A stretch of DNA of 64,000 nt from Papaver somniferum (Eukaryota; Streptophyta; Magnoliopsida; Ranunculales; Papaveraceae): contig NC_039362.1 in NCBI RefSeq assembly GCF_003573695.1, positions 110,835,120 through 110,899,119 on the forward strand, read 5' to 3'. Both the position numbers and the translations under genes were made by a program. How positions within the stretch are numbered: position 1 is the stretch's first letter; every line of letters starts with the position of its first letter. Positions 42,951 through 54,900 of the stretch are shown one piece after another. A model generated the notes under the pieces. That model saw nothing but the letters and a program-made list of their open reading frames with translations, did no database searches and was not told the DNA's origin.

Positions 42951-45900
42951 GATCGCTATCGTATGCGTCAAAAATAAATTACACTTTCTCACTACTCAAA
43001 ATATATAATATAGCAAGGGTAAGAAAAGATCGTTCCCACAGAGACGTCTAGGTTGTCGTTTGTTTCGATTTCTTATATAAACAAAGGTAACAAGGGGGGT
43101 TTTCTGATTTTTATAAACTAAGTTATACTAAAAACAAATAAAATAAAGCAAACACACAAATCAAGATATAAAGATATTGGTTAAGGATATTGTTTTCATT
43201 TACAAACATGTTCTTGTCTTAATAACTAGAATTGATATTTAATCTCTCATTATCGAAGGCTCTAGGATACCTTGATCGCAAGTATATCCCGCAAATCTCA
43301 TCTTATCATCAATAAACACATTAAAAGATACGAAAATGAATTCTATCTAAGAGAACAACCTAACGTGTAAAAGCACTAATCAAGTTTAATTCCCTAGATG
43401 CATTAAGTTCAATGAAATCAGGCCAATCAAAGCAATCGAACGTGTAAAAGCACTAATCCGATTTACCAAAGGTTATAATTCACTTGTGACTACTAGGATG
43501 TATCACTACAAGCAATACTCACAATTATGCTACTTGCAATCAGAAATTTATCACTTTTGTGTATAATAAACTCTAATCTAGCAATAAAGATGAAAGCAAA
43601 CTCAATCAATTCGCGACTCGACTAAACAAGCATTCAAATCATGTAACAATATTAATGGTGAATCATAAACGATAATACTGAGACAAAACTAATATATCAA
43701 ACAAGGATTCATGTTATGTGAAATCAACTTTATCCATAACCAATGATAAAAACTAAGTACTCATATTCGTGGAGTTCATAACAATAAGGAAGATAAAACC
43801 TGTCATGTTTTTAAACCCTAGGCAAAATAGAAGAGAAGATCCCTCATATAAAATAGGACCCTCGAGAGTTTATATAACCTCTCTTGTGTGTATTGGCTTT
43901 CCTCAGATAAAACTTAAGAATCTCGACCAAGCATGTCCACTTTCAGCCCACTAGCAGCCACGACCCAGTCAATACAGGCCCATGTAGATCACTAAGCCAG
44001 TTTTCCGGAACTGAAGAGCTAACTTAGCTTGTTCCACCACCACATACTTTCGGCAATACCTGAACTCTTTCCCTGCATTTGCCTTCCCTGCAACATCATG
44101 TTCTTTCACATCCATTCATTCATTTACCAGGCCTAGGCTTCACTTTATGCATCCAACCATTCAGCAAATTTGGGTTCCTTGTAGTTTCATACATTCAAAT
44201 TCATTCATCTAATTCACTGCGGCTACAGCCATGGCATCATCACTTGCACACTGCCAATGTCAAAGCAACGTCAACAACATATCTTCGTCTTGTCATTTCC
44301 TCGGCCTTAAACACACAGCAAGCAGCACCTGCCCCTGCTTAATCCTAGCATACATCTATTGCAGTCATAGCCATCAGTCACTGCCAACCACACTCCCTGA
44401 ATTCATCAACTCGCAGTACCCACGGCAACGACATCTCACTTCCTGGCAGAATGTAAGACTCAAAAACCACTTGCACATTGCAGCACCATCCTCTGCAGCT
44501 CAGCATCACATTTCCTGCGCTACTCAGCTCTTGCACACTCCAATCATACACAGCCAGTACCATTACCTGTATCATCATGCCTGCACCACCAAATTGTCGA
44601 GCCATTTCTTTGTAACCTAACTCAACCCTGCCAATGAGTTTCAAACACAACCACAATTTCATTATCAGCTTCTCATCTGCAGCATCAGTCACTGCATCAT
44701 TCCGAATCACCACCAGTGCCTCAAACCCATTATCTCACAGCAACAATCTCAATGTATATCTGCCATTACTTGCACCTGCAACTCTGAACTCAACTACAGC
44801 CAACAATCCACCAGTTTCCTTCTCCACTTGCAGAAGCACAATCACCACTTCAGTCAACATCGACAACCCATTCCTGCAATTTGAGCTACATCCACAGCTA
44901 CAACATCATTAACAACCTGTAATTTCAGCTTCACAAACTCATCCAACAGCAACATCTCATTAAACCCTTCAATCAGTCAGCTCAAATCCTTGACACTCTG
45001 CCTAGCCACTGCATTAACACCTGCAACTGCTCATGCCATACCATTCTCTTCACAAGACTACCTCTTCCATATTAAGCCATCACCAACAGCAACCTCCATC
45101 ATCACTGTCATATTCTCCAGATTCGAGTAAGCCCTTGAAAATCATCACTTCCATCTGCAATCTCCCAACACAATTGCATCCTTCACCATTCTCAGTTTCA
45201 CATCAATTTGTGGAAAATCACCATCTGATTCATCTTCTCGCTTCAAATCACAGCAACAACTTCAACTAATTCCATCACTGTAAAGCCTAACCTGAGTACC
45301 ACCAACAGCTGCTCACTTTAACCACACCTCAAGTTACAACCATTACCCATAGCAGTTTCAGTACCAGTTCTTCATCTTGGCATCAAATCTGCTATCTAAA
45401 CTTTCACCAATCATCTTCAATTAACGGCCAACATCAAACCCATCCTCTTTCATCAATTTGTAACACAACAGAAACATTTTTTTCTTCTCCGATTCAAACC
45501 CATTATCGTCTCTGTCTGAATTTCGGTATCACCATCTCTTCAAACACCACAGAAGCCCTAACTTTTGAATTCCTGCTCAAGAGTGCTTCTCTGTTCATGT
45601 TCATTAACAAATTCCTTACCATACTCAAATTTAAAGCCAACCCACTCTCCAATTGCTTGCAAATCTCGAATCTCAGTTTCCTCTTACAGATCAAAATCAC
45701 AGCAGTCACTCCCATTTACGGCTGGAGAAGAAATGACTTCTGTCTGAAAACTCAACCAATTCCTGCAGAACTCTTCTTCTATTGTCAGTTCCCAAGCTTC
45801 ATCGATGCTTTCGCTCATATGACGTCGTAGTGACCTCATTCTTTCACCGCTAGCTTCATATTTTCGTTCTCTTCAAGATGATTGAGAAGAAATCCTGGAA

Positions 45901-46047
45901 TTAAGCGAGTTTCACTCCCTTTTGCTCTAATGACTCCAAAACACCTAATAATACTCAAAAGCAAACATAAGATACATAATTTACAAAGACAATAGTAAAG
46001 AAAGTATAAATACTAGATATAAAACTAGGTGTTTTAGACACCTATCA
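42951..46047 (-). mobile_element. Solo LTR of an unidentified gypsy-like element in LINE-2
   Basis: Read on the - strand it begins TGATAGGTGTCTAAAACACC and ends ...GATAGCGATCA, with 5-bp duplication TCCAC on the + strand (42946-42950 and 46048-46052). The TGATAG start resembles the Athila-like LTR in this window. There is no second LTR, primer site or coding region inside. About 2 kb (44050-45900) is rich in CA/CAC/CAG triplets on the + strand. A TATA-like ttatataaac on the - strand lies near 43870-43879. Confidence 0.7.
43869..43880 (-). promoter_or_regulatory. TATA box of the 3.1-kb solo LTR
   Basis: On the - strand, gttatataaactc lies about 2.2 kb from the LTR start, a reasonable U3/R boundary for a 3.1-kb LTR. 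Confidence 0.45.
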
Positions 46048-46056
46048 TCCACCCAT

Positions 46057-46977
46057 TCAAAATCCCCACTTACAATATGCTGCAAAGAGAGGGCATACCA
46101 AATATGGGACACTATGGGACATTGAAAAAAACAGGTGCATCACTGTCTCAGAAGCATTCTTGCAAAGACAACAACAGTCATCCACCGCAGGATTATAAAG
46201 CATAAGGACAGAGTTAACATGCAACACATAAGCAAAGATTTTCCACATGAAAAACTTAATCTTAGGAAGACAATCTAAAGACCAAAATTTCTTCCAGAAA
46301 GAAGCACCTTCAGCAGTAATAGATTCATTCATATACACTTTATAAGCAGATTTTATAGTAAAATTTCCATTTCTTGTGTGAGCCCACATGATACTGTCTT
46401 GTTTGTTTGTATTTATTCTAAGAGAAAGAATTTTGTTGGCATCATCCTGAGAAAACAAAGAAGTAATAAGACCAATATTCCAGGAGTTATTCTGCCTATC
46501 AATAAGTTCACAGACAAAGTTGAAGTTTGCAAAATTTGGGTTAATCGGAGTCGGAGGAGAGCTACAGAAAGGTAACCAGTTAGAGGACCAAATACTTGTA
46601 GCCTTACCATCGTTGATTTTGTAAACAATATTATCTTTAATAAATTTCAAACCTTTTACTATACCCTTCCAAATCCAGGATGAAGTATCTGCAGCTTTAT
46701 CAATCTCTAACATATTTTGATTTGGAAAGTACTTATCCTTGAAGAACCTAGTTACTAAATGATCAGGCTTCTTATACATTCTCCAACCAATTTTTTCTAT
46801 AAAGACTCTGTTAGTAGCATAAGAGTTTTTAATACCAAGACCACCATTTAATTTTGTTTTACCAATATCACTCCAAGAGCGATAATAAGCAGCTCTCCTA
46901 GGGTCTTTCTTTGCCCACCAAAATGTTCTCTGAATTGAATCTATCTTAGCTGTAATCTTTTTAGGGAAGGGAAGCAA
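46057..46977 (-). pseudogene. LINE-2 ORF2: post-RT and zf-RVT region
   Basis: A 306-codon frame. It starts with F-W-W-A-K-K-D and G-G-L-G-I-K-N, the conserved linker after RT, and includes W-I-W-K-G-I. It then has the zf-RVT pattern F-T-I-K-S-A-Y ... L-P-K-I-K-F-F-M-W-K and C-C-L-C ... V-M-H-L-F. It ends where the solo LTR interrupts; the frame continues into the RNase H segment at 42949. Confidence 0.85.
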
Positions 46978-47483
46978 GACATATGATAAACAGCTAGGCT
47001 AGAAAGGACATATTTTGTGACAATAGTTCTACCAGCAACATTTAAGTTTGTTTTCTTGCAATTACTTAATCTGCTATAGAATTTATCAATGAGAAATTGA
47101 AAGGTCTTAGTCTTATCCCTATTAACAAATAAAGGGGTACCAAGATACTTCTCAGAAGTACTGAGAAATTTAATTCTGAGGATTCTATCTAATAATTTAA
47201 CATGCTTATGATGCATTTTATTGCTAGTAAAGAATCCAGATTTTTCGAAATTTATAGCCTGACCTGAAGCTTGTGCAAAGGAGTCAATTATCTTCATAAG
47301 ATTTCTTGCATAAGTTAAGGAAGCCTTCGAAAACAACATGCAGTCATCAACGAAAAACAAGTGAGAAATCGAAGGACTATGTTTCCTTAATTTAAAGCCC
47401 TGGATCAGATTATCTTTTTCTCCCTTTAATAAGAGCTGAGATAATGTTTCCATGATAAAATAAAAATGTAAGGAGAAAGGCAA
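46941..47483 (-). pseudogene. LINE-2 ORF2: RT catalytic centre and thumb
   Basis: A 180-codon frame with H-L-F-F-V-D-D-C-M-L-F, the F-x-D-D active site of non-LTR reverse transcriptases. The block G-Q-A-I-N-F-E-K-S-G and Y-L-G-T-P-L-F follow. Frameshifts separate it from the RT start (near 47450) and from the following region (near 46960). Confidence 0.88.
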
Positions 47484-48082
47484 TCCCCCTGCCTTATCCC
47501 TCTAGTTGGAAAAAAGATCTCACCGGGAGCACCATTAACCAACACTGAGTAAGAAATTGTACTAATACATTGAAAAATTAGATGACACCAGTCTTCAGAG
47601 AATCCCAGCTTTTTAAATACAGCAAGAATAAAAGGCCACTCAAGACGATCAAAATCTTTTGATAAATCTAACTTGATAGACATAAACCCATTTTTATTAT
47701 TTTTCCTTTTCCTGGTTTTAAAGGAGTGTAAAATTTCTTGACTGATTAATATATTATCTTGTATTTGCCTATTTGCTATAAACGCAGACTGAAAAGGCGA
47801 AATGAGAGAATCAAGTAAAGGTTTTAACCTATTTGTAAGTATTTTTGAGATGATTTTATAGATAGTATTTGTTAGACTAATAGGTCTGAAGTCATTGGGA
47901 GATGTAGGGTTATTAACCTTTGGGATCAGTGCAATGAAGGCATGATTCAGCTGCTTAAGAAGAAACTTGTTTCGGAAAAACGATTGCACATGATTTATAA
48001 CTTCTAAAGATACCTCATTCCAGTTATCTCTAAAAAAACCACCAGGGAAACCATCCGGACCTGGTGATTTCCATGGAGCCAT
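47426..48082 (-). pseudogene. LINE-2 ORF2: RT fingers and palm
   Basis: A 218-codon frame with K-S-P-G-P-D-G-F-P, F-R-P-I-S-L-T-N, F-I-A-N-R-Q-I-Q-D-N, K-L-D-L-S-K-D-F-D-R-L-E-W and R-G-I-R-Q-G-D-C-L-S-P. These are the standard RVT_1 blocks of plant L1 elements. The catalytic Asp of the K-L-D block is kept. A frame loss near 47450 separates it from F-V-D-D. Confidence 0.9.
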
Positions 48083-48186
48083 GTTTCTAATGGTTTCAAG
48101 AATTTCATCCGAAGTAGGTATGGCAATTAATCTGGTATTAATATCATCTGTTATTATAGGCTGAATGTCTTTAAGTACTTCCTCAA

Positions 48187-49425
48187 TTACATCACTATTT
48201 GGCTGCGTTGAAGTATAAATGTTCTTGAAATGGCATGAAAGAAGAGAGACAACTTGATCTCTGCATTCCAGCCAGTTTCCTTGGCTGTCTCGCAGAGTAT
48301 GTATATATACATATTTCTGAGTTTTACTGTATTATGAAAGAAGTGAGTATTCTTATCATAATGGTTGAAATAGTCAATTCTTGATTTCTGTTTATAAAAC
48401 GAATTTTCAACCTCATACCAATAATCAAGCTGCTTCGAATAATTCAGAATGAATGAACCAATCGAGGGAGTATATGGCATAGATTGAAGCTTCTCAATTT
48501 CAGAGTTTAACTTTCCTATAGTGGTTTTAATATGCCCAAAAGAATTCCAATTCCAATTTCTTAAGTCATGCTTAAGATTTTTAAGCTTTCCAGCAGCAAT
48601 GAAACTCGCAGAACTCCTAACTGACTTAGACCAAGAATTAACAAGCACATTCTTAAAATCTGGACTCAGTTGCCAACATTTGAAAAATTTATACGGAATG
48701 TTAAGTTTGTCTTCAAGATGAAAACATTTGAGCAAAATAGGACAATGATCAGAATAGACACAACCTAAATTTGTGACTCTAGTATGTGGCAGTAAAGATA
48801 TCCATTTACCATTCATAAAACCCATATCCAACTTTTCAAAAATAAGCTCAGCCGGAACCTTGAATCTTCTATTACACCAAGTAAAAGTATTTCCAAAAGA
48901 GAACACTTCATTCATATTTAAACCAATCAGTTTATTTCTAACAAAGTCCGGAACAATCGAGTTTTCAGCAATTCCTCCCTGTTTCTCAGACGCATGCATA
49001 ATGAAGTTGAAATCACCTAAAAGTAACCAAGGCCTGTTTGCATCTTCGTTTATGCTACTAAGAATATTCCATTGTGTTCTCATACCTGAGTTGCTTAGAG
49101 ACCCATACACAAAGGAAATAAGACAGTTCTTAATACGTGGAGTTATGTCATGGACTATATGGATCATATTGAAAGAAGAGGTAATGACTTCTATGTTGGA
49201 TTTTTCAAAATAACCTAAAGCTAGTCCTCCAGACTTACCCACAGAGGGAACAAAAAACCAAGCATCAAAAGGCAGGTGATGGCAATATTTACGAACAGTG
49301 TCTTCATCAACCATTGTCTCAATTAAGCACATAGCATCATATTTAAATTTCCTATATAAGTTTAAAAAATGCAACCATTTCCTATCAGAGCAACAACCAT
49401 TTATGTTCCAACACAAGAACTTCAT
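48187..49425 (-). pseudogene. LINE-2 ORF2 N-terminus: APE-type endonuclease
   Basis: A 412-codon frame starting M-K-F-L-C-W-N-I-N-G, the usual start of plant L1 ORF2. The endonuclease signatures are the W-N-I-N block, L-I-E-T-M, L-L-L-G-D-F-N-F and S-D-H-C-P-I (about residue 228). This domain nicks the target DNA to prime reverse transcription. The frame ends at 48187, about 100 bases before the RT frame at 48082, so a frame change separates them. Confidence 0.9.
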
Positions 49426-49490
49426 TGCACAATAAAGAAATAACTAACTAATCAATAGCAGTAAAGAAAGCAAAAAAATAGATATAGATA

Positions 49491-49679
49491 TCAATAAATC
49501 CGAAAGATAGCAGATAAAGTAGATGAACTTACTAGGTCATGAGCATCCGAAGGTTCCACATCCATAGAGTCAGTTTCCATCATCATCAAATCAACTTCTT
49601 TTCCGAACTCTTCATCCATAATTTCAGGTTCAGGTGGCAACATTGATAAGGGCATAGGCTCAAGAATCAATGGCTCCAT
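49491..49679 (-). pseudogene. Possible LINE-2 ORF1 C-terminal tail
   Basis: A 62-codon, very acidic, Met/Pro/Glu-rich frame 65 bases upstream of ORF2 and just inside the LINE boundary (49690). Its place suggests the end of ORF1, cut by 5' truncation. No RNA-binding or zinc motif remains. Confidence 0.4.
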
Positions 49680-49705
49680 GGGAACTACCTCATTGTTATA
49701 GAATT

Positions 49706-50684
49706 TGCTTTATTCAGACACAGTAAAAAATCACAACAGGATTTAGACCAAGAGATACAAGAACCCGTACACAAGATGCTCATTCTAGTCTAGCAATATT
49801 CATTACAGCAATCAAACGCACCACCACCACAACAACCACCACCGCCACCATGACTTTTACCGAATTACTTTTTTTTTCCTAAAATAAGAACTTGGGTTTC
49901 TCTGAAAATCTGCCCTTGATATCTTGTAATTTTTTCCAGGGGCTTTCATCATCTTAGTTGGAAAAGGAGACCAAGAAAGTCTCCAAACACAACAAATGGT
50001 AAAACAACAACTAAAAACAACCTTGGTTAGCCTTAAAAGCCAAAGCTAAGAAACACGTCCAACCATAATACTTGGCCTAATTATAGAAAAATTAGGAAAA
50101 GTGTTGCTCCACAATGTGGGTCACTTGAACATGCTTTTTGAACCATGTACATCAACAACCTAAACACCCAATAACATCTCTCACACCACGTCGGGAGTTG
50201 CGGTAACCTCCCCTCCCATTGGCCGGTGAACAAAACCCTCGCTTCTGATTGGACGAAATCAAAGTTAGACCTCTTACATTTCGTGGCCGTTAATTTTTTA
50301 TAATGAAATTTGGGCCTTCGTATTAGCGGCAAAATCTACAAATATCTTTTGTGAGGGCCCGAACAATTTTTTTTTTTTGGGAAAAGAAACGAGATTTTTT
50401 TTTTCAGGAAAAAATCTGAGAATTTCCATATAAAAAGAAAAATCAACTAAAATAAGTTTTCACGAGATTCTTTCATCGGAAATTAATGGAAAAGAAATCT
50501 TAGAAGATCTTTGATGGAAAAGTCGAAACAATTTTTTTTTTTAGAAAAGATCCGAAAATTTCCATGTTAAAAGAAAAATCAAATTCTGATGGGATTCTTT
50601 CATCGGCAATTAATGGGAAAGGATGGAAGTTTCATGTATACCAAGTTTAGGCTATTATATTATTGACAGTTAATTCTAAGTTTA
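49706..50684. other. Intergenic DNA, no gene seen
   Basis: It contains short CCA-rich repeats (49828-49853) and a block (50029-50135) similar to 42066-42165. A duplicated phrase is also present: the aatttccat...aaaagaaaaatcaa block at about 50430 and 50555, each near attctttcatcgg and a following aattaatgg. It may be promoter-like DNA of a lost gene, but nothing proves this. Confidence 0.4.
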
Positions 50685-51098
50685 GAGCTTCTCCAATGGT
50701 TGTTGTATGTATTTCCTATGTGGAAACACTAACAAGACACTTTTATTCCAAATTTTCCTTAAATTTAGGTGAAAAAGTTATTCATCTCCAATGATGTTGT
50801 TTGTGATCATTTTCTTATTAAATGTAAATTTTATGTTTAGTAATTTTAACATTTTATTAGATCTAAAAATGATTCTTTATTATATTAGAATTAATTTTAG
50901 TAAATAAAATATTTTTTTAATTTAAAAAAACGGATTAGGATGGTAGACAATGTCAAGGGGAATGTGGGACATTTTCTACCTAAAGTCATGCCTACATTGA
51001 TTTATGACATCCGGGTTGGAGAATGATTTTAGAGAAAATCGATGTGCATCCTAGATGGATTTTGACATTTATCTCCACACATGCCATTGGAGAAGCTC
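50685..51098. mobile_element. Tourist-like (PIF/Harbinger) MITE
   Basis: A 414-bp AT-rich element with perfect 15-bp terminal inverted repeats, GAGCTTCTCCAATGG and CCATTGGAGAAGCTC. It is flanked by the 3-bp duplication TTA (50682-50684 and 51099-51101). No transposase. The TTA duplication assigns it to the PIF/Harbinger superfamily. Confidence 0.88.
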
Positions 51099-51259
51099 TT
51101 AGGATTGTACGTCTGTTCAATGGAAACCAAAAAGGAAGTTTCATGGAGTGGAGTTTATGTTAGAGAGATATATATAAGTTACGCAAAGCTTATTTCACGT
51201 TCAGACAGAGAGTATCAGGCGACCAAACTCTTTTTGTTTTGGTTTGGTTTGGTTGGTTT

Positions 51260-51990
51260 TTTTTTTTTAATTTTTTGATAACAAAGTACCTTTTCATTAA
51301 TAGAAATTCAATGATACAATGGGTTTAAGATCAAAAATAAGAAAATAAAAAGAAACATACCGTAAAAGTACAATTCCGAGAAATCCGACAAGAGAAAGAG
51401 AAGGATACCGGTGTAGACCAAATACAAGTATGAATGAGAACCGAATAAATTGGAGGAGTGATGGTTTTTCTTGGAAATTAAATTCCAACCATTAAATTTG
51501 TTTTTCTTCTTAAAAAGATGTGCTCCCAAAGTAGGAGTGATTTGCTCAAATCTCTTAAACCTAGTCATGAAGCTTCCGTCGTCAAAAACAATGTTGATAA
51601 AGTTTCCGTCGCCGGATAATTCAAGGATGAAGATTCTGATGAAGATTCCGTCGCCGGAGACAACAAAGATGATGATTTCGTCGTTGGAGAGCTTTGCTAG
51701 TGATATATATACCCAATAAAGTAACCAAGAATGGCCATTAAAGCCAAGACAAACCTCCATAGAAGAGGAGACAAAACCACCATCATGGTGTAGATAAGAA
51801 AACATAATAAAAATGATGCAAAACTTAAATCTAAACTAAGAAAACAATAAAAATTGAAAGAACCTGCTCAGATCCAGCCCTAAACGGACTAGATCTGAGC
51901 GGGAAGATTTTGTCGGCGGTTGGTTTTTTTTCTCCTGATAGAAGAGATGGTAGAGACGAGAGAAGGTTTTTTTTTTTTTTTGCATGAAAA
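51260..51990 (-). mobile_element. Probable non-LTR retroposon 3' fragment
   Basis: At 51257-51269 a T-run is followed by sequence that on the - strand ends ...attaatgaaaaggtactttgttatcaaaaaatt plus poly-A. This is a typical 3' tail of plant LINEs or retroposons. A 165-codon - strand frame (51308-51805) has repeated S-G-D-G-x-F-I units but no RT motif. The 5' boundary is unclear, perhaps near a T-run at 51968. No clear target duplication was found. Confidence 0.4.
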
Positions 51991-51994
51991 AATG

Positions 51995-54900
51995 GTTTGT
52001 TTTTATTTGATTTCTCCTAACCCTGACCTTTTTATTTATTCATCACCAGCCTAATTTTTTTCCGTCTATTACTGGTTTCAATTTCTTTAGCTGATGTTCT
52101 TTTGTTTCTGCTTTTTTTTTTCTTAGCCCTAATATTCACACGGCGTCAACAAATCAAGACGTGCAAGTGCATCATCCTTGAATGAGATCAGGTAGATTTT
52201 CTTACTTTCTCATACTAAGATTTTCTATCGATCTGCAACATATGGATTTCCGACCATTGGTTAAGCAAGAGGGAAAAAAATATGAGATAATCGACCGCTA
52301 TTTTCTGTGGTAAAGTTGTGCTCTCCGTTATCTTTTTCCTGGGTTATTATTCTCTTTGATCCTTTTCTTTTTTCTCATGGATACAACAACGTAATTGGGG
52401 ATATTATATAGTTAACTCAATCATACAGTTCCATCCCTTTTTTATTTGTTTTTATTGAACCCAACTGCATTGCTGTTAGTGAGTTTAAGTCATGCATTAG
52501 AACATAAAGAGTACATTGTGTATATTTGATACCACCACCACAACTCACAGGCTTCACAGAGAATGGATTAACCACATATATCCCAAGTAATAACCCATCA
52601 CTTGATTTCTCTTTCATGTAGATCCTGATACACCATAGCTCTACTAAAGTTGGATCCTTTAACATTTTTTTTTTGGAAATATTTGTAAACAAGTTTATAT
52701 GGAAATATTTTTTAGGCTAAGCATTGATACTGCTAAGCAAACCATTAAATCAAATCGCAAACTTCTGTTTTTCAATCTGTATTAATGCTAAGAATATTTA
52801 TTTTTTTAGAGAAAGAAAATAAATTTAACTTAAATAGAATTTTTCTCCTAACCCGTATAATTCATGATGCAGATACTTATGGTAACCATACTTACCGTTT
52901 ATAAAATACCTACATTAATTTATGTAAAATCTATCAATGTTAATGGCAAGCGTCTACGTTTTTAGCTTATGAATTGGTAAGTAACTAAGTATCTATGTAA
53001 AATTCTGATACTGGTGAAAGATTTCTGCATGTCCATATATATAGTATACTGGAGACTAATTCTTAGAGTACAACAAGTATTAGCTAATTTTGGAAGTTTT
53101 GGATTTGTTTCGCAGAAATCCTAGCTCTTTTCCTCTGGATCTTTCTTCTTATTTGTCGCTCAAAATTTGCTTCACCTTTTTTAATTTTAATTAATTGACA
53201 GTTTTAAGGTTTTTTTGTACAATTTCGTTTTGATTGTTTGTTACTGTTTCATAAATGTTTGATCTCTCTTCTGTTCCGTTCTCACTAACTTTTTTAATTT
53301 TAATAAAATTGAAGTTTTAGGATTTTCTAAGTCGTGTTTGTATTGTTCTTGGCAGCTATAGTTGTGGTTATCAACAGTTCTCTATTATGTATTCGGCTGG
53401 CCAACTACTACAATTTATTCCATAATGGGGAACTGACTGTGGAGTCTACCAGATGGTTGTATTTGTATCAGCAATAATAAACGATACAAGACTACTGGAC
53501 TTGAACGTTCAGTCACAATCGCATATAGAATATCAATGGGTGGGGAGGAAAATTTGAAAACAATGGAATTCAGTGAACAATGTTTGTAATCCTAACCAAG
53601 TTTTACCAAGTATCTCCATGTAAAAATAGTGATGGTGGAACTTCATGGATGTTCTTTAGATGATCCCAATTATGACTATTCGACTTGCATTATCATTGTA
53701 CAGCCAATATGCGTACTGTCTATCTACTCTTAGTCCATGGGTCCATGAAGACTTTGAGTTGAACAAAACCAGATTGAATCCGTAACATATACCGGATGAC
53801 TGATGTATTGTTTCAGGGGCAGAAAGGCGTAACTGAATGGAATTGGAATTGCTAATCATCTAAGAGATCGAGCAAACTCAGTTTGTCATGAGACAACCTA
53901 AGACACTTAAGATCTGTTGCTAATTCGGTGTCAACTGAGCACGTAAAATCACCAACTCTCTTATTTATTTGTTTCAATTTTTTCGTTGTTTTTCGTTTAT
54001 TTGATTTTCATCATTATCATCAACTCTATTTTTGATTAGGGTTGGGTTTTTTTCACTACTGAAGCCCCTTTGTTTTATTTTGATTTTACAGGTAATGGTT
54101 ATTCAATTATGTTGCTTCTTACATTTGGTTCATGTTTTGAAGGAGATTGCCATTGCGCGGGAAGAAATAAAAATAAGCCTGGTTTTGGAGGAATTAACAA
54201 CTACATTATGCCGATATAGACTTATCAACATTTCCATGGAAATGTAATTACCTTTTATGTAGAATGGAGTTTGTACATAATTTTTCATACGTTACGATTA
54301 GACTACATGGATGAAAAAAGGGCTGAATATGGGTTCAAGAAGAAGGGGAAAAAAAGACAACCAAGGATCTCCATGTAAAAAATAGTAACAGTGCAACTTC
54401 ATGAAGTGTTCTTTAAATGGATGGAAATATCCTAATTATGATTAGTAGACTTGCATTTCAGGACGATGCAAACAACAGTTGGTGCATTTGGTGGTGCTAG
54501 AGATTATGCATAAGGGGTGGTCGCACCACCACTAATGGTGGCAAGTGCAGGGAATAGTGATCCTGTGCAACATTAAGCTTAAGTACCCCACTATTCCTTG
54601 CACCAAAGCTTTGTCGAAACATTCGGTACGTTGTTTTGACATAAAGCTTATTTGCAGTATAAAAAACACATATATGGTTTATGGAAATTTGCACCATTCT
54701 AACAATTTTTCATTTTTAAGATATGTTTGGATATCGTTCTAGAGCCAGTGGATTATGTTATTACTTATTATTGGCGCTGACGTTCTTGCCAATATGTGCA
54801 CTGTCTACTCTTAATTAATTGATCATATTCAGGTACTGGATATAAGATTTTAAATCATGTTTTTTTTCATGAATCTTCTAACAAATGAAAGATTAATCTT

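Larger units (their letters stand above)
42187..49690 (-). mobile_element. LINE-2: L1-type LINE interrupted by a solo LTR
   Basis: Flanked by the exact 15-bp target duplication CATTGTTATAGAATT (42172-42186 and 49691-49705). The low-coordinate end is a T-run, the poly-A tail on the - strand. The reading order on the - strand is an acidic ORF1 tail, endonuclease, RT, zf-RVT and RNase H. Without the 3.1-kb solo LTR it is about 4.4 kb, lacking most of ORF1, so it is 5' truncated. Frame breaks in ORF2 make it inactive. Confidence 0.92.

Noticed and set aside
44079..45269. Several long open frames on both strands (87-129 codons)
   Set aside because: They lie in the CA/CAG-rich part of a solo LTR, where stop codons are rare because of composition. 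No domain is visible.
51308..51805. 165-codon - strand frame with S-G-D-G-x-F-I repeats as a possible gene
   Set aside because: It overlaps a retroposon 3' tail and the repeats come from a short duplicated DNA phrase. No conserved domain is recognised.
54094..54210. Small frame with a C-H-C cluster (from about 54109) as a possible secreted peptide
   Set aside because: Only a few dozen codons with no signal peptide or conserved spacing; chance cannot be excluded.
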